DNA of 64,000 nt from Actinomycetota bacterium (GTDB lineage Bacteria > Actinomycetota > Acidimicrobiia > Acidimicrobiales > Palsa-688). Below the pieces are notes generated by a model. It was not told the origin of the DNA. It ran no database searches and was given only the letters and a program-made list of their open reading frames with translations. A program made the translations under genes and the position numbers. Every line of letters starts with the position of its first letter. The stretch's first letter is position 1. Positions 32,407 through 40,476 of the stretch are shown one piece after another. The stretch lies in assembly GCA_021323695.1 (NCBI GenBank), contig JAJPKN010000073.1, forward strand, positions 1-64,000, in the 5' to 3' direction.

Positions 32407-33981
32407 CTAGCCCGCCAGGGCGGTCGCGGCAGCCGCCTCGGCCGCTCGGCCGTCGGCTTGGCCCTGGCCTCGCTCGTGGGGCGACAGCTCACCGGAGATG
32501 TCCTCCAGGCTCCTGCCCTTGGGCTCGGGCAGGACCGCCAAGGTCAGCAGCAAGCCAGCGACGGAGACCACCGCCATGGTGCCCATGACCCCGGTGACCC
32601 CCGCCCACTTGATCAGGTGAGGCACGAACAGCGCACCCACGAAGGCCCCTATCTTGCCGGCGCCCGCTGCAATGCCCATGGCACTGCCCCGGATGTTGGT
32701 AGCGAATATCTCGGAGGGGTACACGAAAGTCGTCATGTTGGGGCCGAACTCGATGAAGAAGTAACTGAGGGCGAAAAGGGCCAGGAACTCCCATACGCGG
32801 GCAGTGGCCCCCGGCAGCAGGGCGATGGCTGCGAACGCCAAGGCCATCACCGCGAACCCTTGCCACTGGATGCGCCGGCGGCCCACCCGGTCGAGGAGCC
32901 AGACGGCCAGCCAGTAACCGGGCACCGCCGAGACCAGGAAGATCCCTCCTGACAGCAAGGTGTGCGACAGGAGGCTGCCCTTGGGCTGGAGAGCCTTCAG
33001 GATCAAGGGGCTGGAGATGGAGTTGCCGTAGAACGCGATGTCCATGAGGAACCAACAGCCGGCGGCGCCGATGAGGCGGGCCAGTACCCCTTTGTCAGCC
33101 AACCTGGCCGTCCCGGGGCGCCGGGCCCCGGCAAGGGTTGTCCCTGGGCCATTGGCTCCTGCGGTGCTCAAGCTGCCGGCCAGGGGAGAGGGGCCAGTAC
33201 TGACGGTAGCGCTGGGGCCCGGTTGGCCGATGAACCATTGCGCCGTCTCGGACAAGGCTGCGACATCGCCTTTGATGCCGAGGGAGAAACGCGGGGACTC
33301 CTTGATCCGCATCCGCAGGTAGATGACAGAGGCAGCAGGCACAGCTCCGAGGCCGAGCATCAGCCTCCAAGCCAGGCCGTTGGGCACCCCGGTGGCCAGC
33401 ATGAGGGACGCTATGGCCGGGCCGGCCAGCAACCCGAAGCCTTGCATGGCAAAGACAGTGCCGACCAAGCGCCCTCGTTCGGCGCGGCTGGCGTACTCGG
33501 AGCTGATAACGGCCGAAGTTGGGTAGTCCCCGCCCACCCCAAAGCCGACGATGACCCGGAAGGCGAGGAGCGACCAGAAGTCCCAGGAAAAGGCGGTCAG
33601 CACTGCTCCCAGGGTGAGGAGGGCCACACCGAACGCGTACATGGCCACCCGGCCGAGGTGGTCCATGAGCTTGCCGAACACCAAGGCCCCCACCACCGAG
33701 GCCAGCAAGGAGACGGAGTTGAGCAAGGAGATCTGGTTGGTCGACAGGTGCCAGATAGGCGTCAACAGGACCGTTACGGTGCCGATTATGAACAGGTCGT
33801 AGGCGTCGGTGAAAAACCCCATCCCCGAGACCAGCACGGTCAGCCAGTGCTTGCGGGACAAAGGTGCCTCGTCGAAGGCGCGGTAGGCGTTGGCTAGGGC
33901 CAGTTGCGGCTGCAGCCTGTTGCTGTCCCCACCGCCGCCCGGGCCCGCCTCGGCCGCTGCCGTGACGGGGAAGTCGCGCAC
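32407..33981 (-). CDS. MFS transporter, phosphate:H+ symporter (PHS) type
   Basis: A 524-residue twelve-helix transporter. GMGFFTDAYDLFIIGTVTVLL in helix 1, the LMDHLGRVAMYAFG loop and GDYPTSAVISSEYASRAERGRL resemble the PHS family of phosphate transporters (Pho84/Pht1 relatives). A ~70-residue hydrophilic loop divides the halves, as in that family. GTG 33981 is preceded by gggagc; conserved sequence begins near residue 40, so a later start is possible. A PHO-box-like site 33-50 bp upstream would fit phosphate control. Substrate otherwise unproven. Confidence 0.85.
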   Translation of the reverse strand: MRDFPVTAAAEAGPGGGGDSNRLQPQLALANAYRAFDEAPLSRKHWLTVLVSGMGFFTDAYDLFIIGTVTVLLTPIWHLSTNQISLLNSVSLLASVVGALVFGKLMDHLGRVAMYAFGVALLTLGAVLTAFSWDFWSLLAFRVIVGFGVGGDYPTSAVISSEYASRAERGRLVGTVFAMQGFGLLAGPAIASLMLATGVPNGLAWRLMLGLGAVPAASVIYLRMRIKESPRFSLGIKGDVAALSETAQWFIGQPGPSATVSTGPSPLAGSLSTAGANGPGTTLAGARRPGTARLADKGVLARLIGAAGCWFLMDIAFYGNSISSPLILKALQPKGSLLSHTLLSGGIFLVSAVPGYWLAVWLLDRVGRRRIQWQGFAVMALAFAAIALLPGATARVWEFLALFALSYFFIEFGPNMTTFVYPSEIFATNIRGSAMGIAAGAGKIGAFVGALFVPHLIKWAGVTGVMGTMAVVSVAGLLLTLAVLPEPKGRSLEDISGELSPHERGQGQADGRAAEAAAATALAG

Positions 33982-34013
33982 GCTCCCAGCTTCCCATCCT
34001 CCGGTGTCGTCGA

Positions 34014-34031
34014 GTTGACCTTAAGGTGAAC
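34014..34031 (-). promoter_or_regulatory. PHO-box-like near-palindrome upstream of the phosphate-type MFS
   Basis: GTTGACC-TTAA-GGTGAAC. Read on the minus strand, GTTCACC is followed 11 bp later by GGTCAAC, matching at five of seven bases, the spacing of actinobacterial PhoP direct repeats. It is also an 18-bp palindrome with one mismatched pair, so another dimeric regulator is possible. Confidence 0.4.
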
Positions 34032-34228
34032 GCAGGGTGTCTGGGAACTGAAGTCTTCGTGTCTTTGCCCGGCCTGAATAGGGACGTTGGCCCGGCCTGA
34101 GGGCCTTTGGCGCCGGGCCGTCCCCCTCGGCGCCGTGCCGCTCCCTCTGATCGCCAGGTACCCACTTGCCCAGGCGCGAGCCGCTCCCCCCGCCGCGGAG
34201 TGGCCCGCGCCTCGTTGCTCCTCCCGGG

Positions 34229-34441
34229 TCACTTCTTGAGCGGGTGTGCCCTTCGGCCTTGGTCCTCCATGATGGTCCTCGCCGGGTCCTTGCCGCCTCG
34301 CTTGGGGAAGGTGCCGGGGGCCTGTAGCTGGCGCCTGACTTGCCGGTAGCGTTGGCGGTCGGCCTCCTTGGTGCCACCTGGGCGCTCACCGGTCACCCGC
34401 TCTGCCTGCCTGTCACCTTGGTGCTTGCCGGGCACTCGCAT
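34229..34441 (-). CDS. small basic protein, function unknown
   Basis: A 70-residue, highly charged protein (many Lys, Arg, Glu, Gln) ending in AHPLKK, with a coherent helical middle (KEADRQRYRQVRRQLQ) and GTFPKRGGKDPARTIME. It fits neither membrane nor secreted classes. ATG 34441 is preferred to the longer frame from 34546 because GAGGAGG lies just upstream, though only 2 nt away, which is tight. It sits between the MFS and nicotinamidase genes. Similarity to known families is not apparent to me, and it may be spurious. Confidence 0.4.
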   Translation of the reverse strand: MRVPGKHQGDRQAERVTGERPGGTKEADRQRYRQVRRQLQAPGTFPKRGGKDPARTIMEDQGRRAHPLKK

Positions 34442-34561
34442 CGCCTCCTCAGCTTTGTCCCCGGGCAGGCCTGCACCCCATGGCCCGTCCCGGCACCGCA
34501 ATGAGCGGTTGGGTTGGAGCCGGGCCAGCCCGTTGCGTGCCCGCACCGGGGGCTTGGGCCC

Positions 34562-34567
34562 TACGCT
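34562..34567 (+). promoter_or_regulatory. -10 element of a leaderless promoter (TACGCT)
   Basis: TACGCT, seven bases (aggcgtc), then GTG 34575 of the nicotinamidase gene. Closely matches the minus-strand site at 20116. Confidence 0.6.
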
Positions 34568-34574
34568 AGGCGTC

Positions 34575-35159
34575 GTGGCGAGCTATGGCCCCGGCACGGC
34601 ACTGGTGGTCGTGGACCTGCAGAACGATTTCGCTGACCCACAGGGGTCTCTGACCGTCGCCGGGGGGCTGCAAGTGGTGCCGGTGGTCAACCACGAAGTC
34701 CAAGAGGCGACCGCGGCTGGCGCGCTGGTGGCCTACACGCAGGACTGGCACCCTCCCAACACCCCGCACTTCGCCAAGGACGGTGGCCGCTGGCCGGTGC
34801 ACTGCGTGCGCGGGACCTGGGGAGCGCAGCTCGTGCCGTCCTTGGTGGTGGCCGGGCCGGTTGTCCGCAAGGGTGTGGGGGGCGAGGACGGCTACTCCGG
34901 CTTCACTGTCCGTGACCCCGTCACCGGGGCCGTTACCCAGACCCAGCTGGCAGACCTGCTGCAGGAGCGGTCGGTCGCCAAGGTCGTGGTGGTGGGGTTG
35001 GCCACCGACTACTGCGTCAAGGAAACCGCCCTGGACGCCGTCAGGCTCGGCTTTGCCACCTCTGTCGTGGCCGCGGGGGTACGGGCCGTCGACCTGGCCC
35101 CCGGTGACGGGGCCCGGGCCCTGGAAGAACTGGCCCAAGCCGGGGTGGAGGTCATCTGA
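34575..35159 (+). CDS. pncA: nicotinamidase
   Basis: A 194-residue isochorismatase-fold hydrolase converting nicotinamide to nicotinate. The catalytic triad is Asp14 (VVDLQNDF), Lys99 (VVRKG) and Cys147 (ATDYCVKET); metal ligands are Asp57, His59 and His65 in QDWHPPNTPHF. The product feeds PncB (7054), so both steps of Preiss-Handler entry are in this window. GTG 34575 is fixed by the leaderless -10; the open frame upstream to 34368 lacks family similarity. It is followed after 2 bp by yjbQ. Confidence 0.94.
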   Translation: MASYGPGTALVVVDLQNDFADPQGSLTVAGGLQVVPVVNHEVQEATAAGALVAYTQDWHPPNTPHFAKDGGRWPVHCVRGTWGAQLVPSLVVAGPVVRKGVGGEDGYSGFTVRDPVTGAVTQTQLADLLQERSVAKVVVVGLATDYCVKETALDAVRLGFATSVVAAGVRAVDLAPGDGARALEELAQAGVEVI

Positions 35160-35161
35160 CC

Positions 35162-35563
35162 ATGGACACCCGCGAGCTCAGCTTCGACACCAGGGGGAGG
35201 GAAGTGCTCGACATAACTGACCAAGTCGAGGCGTTCTGTGCTGGGCGAGGAGACGGCCTGTGCTCGGTCTTCGTCCCCCACGCCACTGCCGGCCTGGCCC
35301 TGATGGAGACCGGCTCGGGTTCCGAGGAGGACCTGGCTGCCCTCCTGGAGAGGCTGGTCCCGCACGACGACCGCTACCGTCACCGCCACGGGTCGCCGGG
35401 GCACGGCGCCGACCACCTGCTGCCTGTCTTGGTGTCGCCTTCGTTGGTGCTGCCCGTCTTGGCCGGCCGGCCCGCCCTCGGGACCTGGCAGCGGGTGGTC
35501 CTGGTGGACACCAACCGGGACAACCCCCGGCGGCGTGCCCGGTTGTCGTTCCTGGCAGGCTGA
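35162..35563 (+). CDS. yjbQ: YjbQ/UPF0047 family protein
   Basis: A 133-residue protein of the YjbQ family, reported in other bacteria to have thiamine-phosphate synthase side activity; its true role is unsettled. Diagnostic blocks are VFVPHATAGLALMET (metal-binding His), the HRHGSPGHGADHL stretch with histidines, and GTWQRVVLVDTNRD at the C-terminus. ATG 35162 is 2 bp after the pncA stop, so the two are co-transcribed. Length is normal. Confidence 0.9.
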   Translation: MDTRELSFDTRGREVLDITDQVEAFCAGRGDGLCSVFVPHATAGLALMETGSGSEEDLAALLERLVPHDDRYRHRHGSPGHGADHLLPVLVSPSLVLPVLAGRPALGTWQRVVLVDTNRDNPRRRARLSFLAG

Positions 35564-35574
35564 AGCCTACCCCG

Positions 35575-35604
35575 GGCCCTGCCTTGTGGCCTACGCTCAG
35601 GGCC
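35575..35604. terminator. hairpin between convergent genes
   Basis: GGCCCTG, a 16-nt loop, CAGGGCC: a 7-bp stem between the yjbQ stop (35563) and the sulfotransferase stop (35597). It slightly overlaps the end of the sulfotransferase gene and has no T-tract. Confidence 0.35.
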
Positions 35605-36703
35605 GTCCCCACAGCGCGGTTGCTCGCCGCCTCGCCTGTTCGTAAAGGGCAAGGTCGGCTTGGTTGGCGTCCTGGACCGCCTGGCGGAGGCTGGCCGGCA
35701 CGTCTTCGGGACGTGGCCGCTCGCTGGCGACATTGGCCCGGGGCAGACGAGGGGGGTTGGCTACGCCCCAGCGAGCTGCCAACATCCTGAACAGGTCGTC
35801 CAGCTGCTCGGTCACCCCCACGTACTCGATGGCTTCGAGGCGACTGAGCGCGGCATTGGTGAGCTCTTGGCCGCTGGCCGGCATGGGGCTCAGCTCGAAC
35901 AGGCACTGAAGGGGTAGGGCAGAGGCACCCGGCCCTGCTCGCAACTCGAGCTCCGCCAGGCGCTGTACGGGCGAATAGTCGTGCCAGGCACTGGCCAACC
36001 CGATCCGGTGGACCAGGTTGCGGGCCTGGAAGTTCTCGCACAGCGGGCGCCATCGGGGGGAGAAGACGAACTCCTCCAATGACAGCTGCGCTCCCTCACC
36101 CAAAAGGGATGGGTCCCGGCGCACATGTGCCCAGTGAGAAAGGGCACGGGTCACCGGCTCCCTGATCACCGTGGCCGTCTCGGCCTCCGGTGCCAGGAGC
36201 TCGAGCGCTTCGGCGCCCAGGTGGCCGGCCACCAGGGAGGCTCGCTGGACCACCGCCCGAGGGGCAACTACCAGGTGGTCGAGGAACAAGCCGGTGAGCT
36301 GCACCCGCTCGCCGGCAATAGACTTCAGGCCTTCGAGCAGCGCCGTGCCCCCGGTCTTCATGATGTGCAGGAAGAAAAGCGGCCTTTCCCCTGGCCGGCG
36401 GGACTCCCAGGCGCTGTGGGCGGCCGCCGCCAAGTCGCCGCAGCGCAGCAGTGCTTGGGTGCGTTCGGCGGAGTTCGCGATACCCCCGATGACATCGCTC
36501 AGCTGGGCACCCTGGGCCAGTAGCCCCACATGGTGGGCCAGCCCAGCCGGGTCGGCCGGCCGGCTGAGAAGGCTCTGGTACAGCGCCTCCACGACCTCCC
36601 TCGCCCCGTACGTGGGCTCGTGCCCGTCAGGTGCTGGGCCAGGTACTGGGCCGGGTGCTGGGCCGGTCGTGGTGCTGTGACCGCCTGAAAGCTCCGGGGG
36701 CAC
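35597..36703 (-). CDS. DUF4214-sulfotransferase fusion protein
   Basis: A 368-residue protein. Residues ~30-80 form a DUF4214-like helical module (REVVEALYQSLLSRPADPAGL), often found in surface-glycan proteins; residues ~108-330 are a sulfotransferase: FFLHIMKTGGTAL is the PAPS 5'-phosphosulfate loop and VIREPVTRALSHWAH the 3'-phosphate site. It likely sulfates a carbohydrate or secreted peptide. No signal peptide is evident. GTG 36703 precedes a Pro/Gly-rich leader. It is divergent from the FGGY kinase, sharing the repeat-rich 36.7-37.1 kb spacer. Confidence 0.82.
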   Translation of the reverse strand: MPPELSGGHSTTTGPAPGPVPGPAPDGHEPTYGAREVVEALYQSLLSRPADPAGLAHHVGLLAQGAQLSDVIGGIANSAERTQALLRCGDLAAAAHSAWESRRPGERPLFFLHIMKTGGTALLEGLKSIAGERVQLTGLFLDHLVVAPRAVVQRASLVAGHLGAEALELLAPEAETATVIREPVTRALSHWAHVRRDPSLLGEGAQLSLEEFVFSPRWRPLCENFQARNLVHRIGLASAWHDYSPVQRLAELELRAGPGASALPLQCLFELSPMPASGQELTNAALSRLEAIEYVGVTEQLDDLFRMLAARWGVANPPRLPRANVASERPRPEDVPASLRQAVQDANQADLALYEQARRRATALWGRP

Positions 36704-36848
36704 ATGGCGAGTCTTGCACGCCTGAGCCCGCTTTCGGCGCCCCTACCTCCCCTCCTCGTGCGTTTGCGCCTTGCGCCCTGTGCTCTGGTGCTGTTGGCTT
36801 TCCTGTGCCGCCGGGGCCCCGTGTGCGTCCCCCCAGGGAGGTGGCAGC

Positions 36849-37050
36849 GTTCTTTGCCCTCGTAGCTGTTCTTTGCCCGGCTAGGCGAGAAGAGCACGCG
36901 CCGGCAGGGCAGAGAACCCATTTGCAGGGCAAAGAACACGGGCCAGGGCACAGAACACGGGCCAGGGCAAAATGGCCCAGGAGGGCAAAGGCCACATGGT
37001 CAGGGGAAAGGGCGCAGGGGGCCGCAAAGGGCGCCGGCGGAGGCAAAGGG
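36849..37050. repeat. phased degenerate 19-20 bp repeat with inverted copies, upstream of the FGGY kinase
   Basis: GTTCTTTGCCC occurs at 36849 and 36868; its reverse complement form GGGCAaAGAAC recurs at 36907, 36927 and 36946, then increasingly degenerate GGGCAAA-type copies at 36965, 36983, 37003, 37022 and 37041. Spacings are 18-20 bp throughout, near two helical turns. The rest of 36704-37119 has no convincing gene. Copies 36867-36878 and 36927-36938 form a 12-bp inverted repeat. Confidence 0.75.
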
Positions 37051-37119
37051 CCTCCCTCCGCGCTCGCACTAGGTTGGCCGTCAGATGAGCCCGACGAGCC
37101 CCACGCCCCAGGTGCCGAG

Positions 37120-38640
37120 ATGACCCGCACGGGCCTGAGGGGCCAAAGGGACCGAAGGGTGCTTGCCCTCGACCTGGGGTCTTCTTCGGCCCGGGCCATC
37201 GTCTACGAGCCCGGCCCCCGCGGCCCGGTCCAGGTCCCGGGCGCTCTCGCCCGCCGGCCCCGGTCCCTCCGCCACGCCGAGCCTGGGGAGGCGACCTTCG
37301 ACGCCGACGACTACTTGGCCGACGTCGTGGCCTGCCTGGACGAGCTGCACGCGGGAGGGTTCCTCGAAGGGGTCGGGGAGGTGGCGGTGGCCTGCCAGTG
37401 GCACTCGCTGCTGGCCGTCGACCGGAGGGGGGAGGCACTGGGGCCGGTGCTGACCTGGGCCGACACCAGGCCCGAGCTCCCAGCCCGGCTGGCCCACGTC
37501 ACTTCGGAGGCAGCGGAGCGGCTGCGCCAGCGGACCGGCTGCGCGCTCCACCCCCTCTATTGGACGTGCCGGGCAGCCTGGCTCCGCCAGCACGGGCTGG
37601 GCGCCGGGGACCGTCTGGTTGGCTTGGCGGAATACCTCGGGCTCCAGTTGCTGGGTGACGGGTCGATGTCGGCATCGATGGCCTCCGGGACCGGCCTGCT
37701 CGCCACCGCGAGCCGGGACTGGGACGACGAGGCCGTCGATCTGGCCGCGGTGGAGGTGCGGGCACTGCCCCCGTTGGCGCCTGCCGGCTGGCGAGGGCAT
37801 TTGACGGGGCCGTGGCGGCAGCGCTGGCCAGCCCTTTCGGGAGCCCACTGGCACCCTGCGCTCGGTGACGGGGCGGCCGCCAACCTCGGTACAGGCTGCC
37901 ACGGGCCGGGAAGGGCGGCCGTGACGGTGGGCACGTCCGCCGCCGTCAGGGCAGCCCGGCTGGCCCCAGCCGGTCAGGGCCTGGCGCAACTGGCTCCTGG
38001 CTTGTGGCGTTACTGCGCCGGGCCGGGGTTGGTGGTGGAGGGGGCTGCCTTCAGCGGTGGGGGCCAGTTGTACGCCTGGGCGTTGTCTCTGTGGCAGGGG
38101 AGGAGCGCGGCCGAGGTGAGCTATGACGTCGACCTGCCGGTTGGGCCTGGCAGCGATGGGGTCTTGGTCATGCCCTGGCACTCGGGGGCCCGGCCGCCGG
38201 AGCCGGCCATGCCTGCCGGCCGAGGAATGGTCCTGGGCCTGGGGCTGGGGGCGGGCGGGGCCCACGTGGTCTCAGCGACGGTGGAAGCGGTCTGCTTCCA
38301 GCTGGCCGGGGGCTTGGAGGCACTGGAGGGCTACCGCCCTGGGGAACCGGGCGCCGTGGCGAGCCGCTCCCTGGAGGTGGTCGCCGGCGGCGGGGCGGTC
38401 GAGCGCTCGGGACTGTGGCGGCGACGCCTGGCGGCCACTTTGGCGCGTCCGGTGACGTACGTGACCGAGCGGGAGACCACGGCGCGTGGCGCGGCAGCGG
38501 CTGCGTTGGGTAACGAAGTTCACCCGGAGGGGGCCGTGCTCGAGCCAGCCGAGGCGGATGTCAAAGCGCTCCGGGAAGCGGCCCAGCTCTGGCGGGAGCG
38601 GTACCTGGAGATGTCCGCGTTGGCCCGCCGGCCCACTTGA
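37120..38640 (+). CDS. FGGY family carbohydrate kinase (gluconokinase-like)
   Basis: A 506-residue sugar kinase. LALDLGSSSARAIVYEPG is the N-terminal phosphate motif, ACQWHSLLAVD and VLTWADTR are the usual sugar-binding blocks, RTGCALHPLYWTCRAAWLR resembles gluconokinases, and VTVGTSAAVR is the second phosphate motif; VVAGGGAVERSGLW closes the adenosine site. ATG 37120 is favoured because the kinase fold starts there; a 12-codon ORF (37085-37123) overlaps it as ATGA and may couple translation. Upstream frame to 36631 is repeat sequence. Substrate could be gluconate or another polyol acid. Confidence 0.88.
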   Translation: MTRTGLRGQRDRRVLALDLGSSSARAIVYEPGPRGPVQVPGALARRPRSLRHAEPGEATFDADDYLADVVACLDELHAGGFLEGVGEVAVACQWHSLLAVDRRGEALGPVLTWADTRPELPARLAHVTSEAAERLRQRTGCALHPLYWTCRAAWLRQHGLGAGDRLVGLAEYLGLQLLGDGSMSASMASGTGLLATASRDWDDEAVDLAAVEVRALPPLAPAGWRGHLTGPWRQRWPALSGAHWHPALGDGAAANLGTGCHGPGRAAVTVGTSAAVRAARLAPAGQGLAQLAPGLWRYCAGPGLVVEGAAFSGGGQLYAWALSLWQGRSAAEVSYDVDLPVGPGSDGVLVMPWHSGARPPEPAMPAGRGMVLGLGLGAGGAHVVSATVEAVCFQLAGGLEALEGYRPGEPGAVASRSLEVVAGGGAVERSGLWRRRLAATLARPVTYVTERETTARGAAAAALGNEVHPEGAVLEPAEADVKALREAAQLWRERYLEMSALARRPT

Positions 38641-38678
38641 CCGGCGAAGCAACCCGGCCGCGAGCCAGACTGGGCGCT

Positions 38679-40262
38679 GTGAACAAGTCAGTGGCCGGGG
38701 TGGGCTTCATGGTGGGTGCGCTGGTGGCGGCAGGCTGTGGGGCCAAGCTGGCAGCCAGCCCAGGCGGGCACGGGCACACCCCATCCAGGGCGCCGGTCGG
38801 CTCGGCCCGGGCCGCAGACCAGCCTCAGCCGGCACTGGCGGGTACCTTCCTGGGCCCGGACGGAGTCGAGTCGCGGGCGGTCATCGAGGAGAACAACAAG
38901 CCGGGCACCACCGCCTGGCGCCTCCCCGCTCACCAAGCTGGGGCGCCCATCAACGGTTTTGCCAGCCTGACGGCTGCCTACCAGGGCCAAAGGGTTACTT
39001 TGTACGTGACCACCAAGGCTGCCCGTTACCATGTCTCTGCCTACCGGATGGGCTACTACGGGGGGGCGGGCGGGCGCTTGGTATGGAGGTCCCCCGAGGA
39101 GCGTGGGGTGCAGCAGCCCCCCTGCCCGGTGGCCCCGGTGACCAACATGGTCTCCTGCGACAACTGGTCCCCGTCGCTCACCGTCCCCATAACCAGCCAG
39201 TTCGTCCCTGGTGACTACCTGTTCAAGCTGGTCGCCGACCCTGGCCGCCAAAGCTATGTCCCCCTTACCGTCTGGGACCCAACGAGCCACGCCACCTACG
39301 TGGTGCAAAACAGCGTCCTGACCTGGCAGGGGTGGAACGACTGGGGTGGCTACGACATGTACGCGCCCGCGCCCCTCAGCGACTTTGCCCGGGTCGAGTC
39401 CTTCGACCGGCCTTATGCGAACGGCTACGGGGCGGGTGACTTCCTGGCGATAGAGCTGCCTTTTGTGGAGTGGGCCGAACAGCACGGGCTGGACGTGACC
39501 TACTGGACAGACGTCACCTTTGCCGAGCACCCTGGGCTGCTGCGCAACCACAAGTGCCTGGTGACGCTGGGGCACGACGAGACCTGGGTGCTGGCCGAGC
39601 GCAACGCCGTGGCCGCGGCCCGCTCCGAAGGCATCAACGTCGTTTACCTCGGGGCGACACCGATATTGCGCCACGCTCGCCTCCAGGCGAGCCCGCTGGG
39701 CCCAGACCGGGAAGAAGTCGATTACCGGGACCCCACGGCCGACCCGATTTATGCCACCGACCCCCAAGACGCCACCGGCAACACTTGGGCGCAGCCGCCC
39801 GCCGACGCCCCTCCGAGCGAGCTGGTGGGGGACACCTACCAGGGTTATGGCCTCGACGACCCGATGGTGGTCACCAACGCGGACGCCTGGCCGTTCGCGG
39901 GTACCGGCGTCGTGGACGGCGACCAGCTGGGCGGGGTCATAGCCGGCGACTACGACGCCTACGACACGAGCCAGCCCAACCCGCCCAACGTCGAGATCCT
40001 GGCTCATTCGCCCGTCCACCCCCAGGTGGGCCACATCTTGTACTCAGACATGACCTACTACACCTGGAGGGACGGCGGGGGAGGGGTGCTGGCGACCGGC
40101 ACCATAGGGTGGATCCCCGCCCTGTCAGCCTGCCAGGGCAGCCTGCCGGCGTGCCCGGCCAGGGTGGTACAAGCCGTCACCGGCAACATAATGCGCCTTT
40201 TTGGCCAGGGACCTGCGGGCCGCTTGCACCCGTCGGTCGCCAACTGGCAGAAGTACTACTGA
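38679..40262 (+). CDS. lipoprotein with N,N-dimethylformamidase-beta-like domain
   Basis: A 527-residue predicted lipoprotein. GTG 38679 gives a signal peptide ending in the lipobox LVAAGC; TTG 38637 would extend it and overlap the kinase stop. The main domain matches the family named for the large subunit of N,N-dimethylformamidase: YRMGYYGGAGGRLVW, TWQGWNDWGGYDMY, ESFDRPYANGYGAGDFLAIELPF, then TYWTDV and LVTLGHDETW. Many members are extracellular proteins of unknown substrate, so amidase activity should not be assumed. The 3' end carries a 23-bp repeat crossing the stop. Confidence 0.82.
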   Translation: MNKSVAGVGFMVGALVAAGCGAKLAASPGGHGHTPSRAPVGSARAADQPQPALAGTFLGPDGVESRAVIEENNKPGTTAWRLPAHQAGAPINGFASLTAAYQGQRVTLYVTTKAARYHVSAYRMGYYGGAGGRLVWRSPEERGVQQPPCPVAPVTNMVSCDNWSPSLTVPITSQFVPGDYLFKLVADPGRQSYVPLTVWDPTSHATYVVQNSVLTWQGWNDWGGYDMYAPAPLSDFARVESFDRPYANGYGAGDFLAIELPFVEWAEQHGLDVTYWTDVTFAEHPGLLRNHKCLVTLGHDETWVLAERNAVAAARSEGINVVYLGATPILRHARLQASPLGPDREEVDYRDPTADPIYATDPQDATGNTWAQPPADAPPSELVGDTYQGYGLDDPMVVTNADAWPFAGTGVVDGDQLGGVIAGDYDAYDTSQPNPPNVEILAHSPVHPQVGHILYSDMTYYTWRDGGGGVLATGTIGWIPALSACQGSLPACPARVVQAVTGNIMRLFGQGPAGRLHPSVANWQKYY

Positions 40263-40308
40263 CCAACCAGCAGAAGTACTACTGGCCAACCGGCAGAAGT
40301 ACTGCCAA
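40240..40308 (+). repeat. 23-bp tandem repeat across a stop codon
   Basis: Three units begin at 40240, 40263 and 40286 (ccaacyrgcagaagtactactgr). The first ends with the tga of the DMFase-like gene, so the repeat reproduces the C-terminal codons NWQKYY beyond the stop. Each carries a palindromic AGTACT. Confidence 0.9.
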
Positions 40309-40476
40309 GGGGCCGCTCGAGTGGTGAGGCTCAGGCCTTCGGTGCCGGGTAGCTAGGTGGTGGCCGTTGCTGAACGGGCCGGGCCCAATGTCCCCTTCGT
40401 GCTCGGCCAAAGTTCCATGGAGGCGTCCCACCGCCCTAGATAGGGTGGGCACCTGAGAAAGGCAAGGAGCCGTCTC

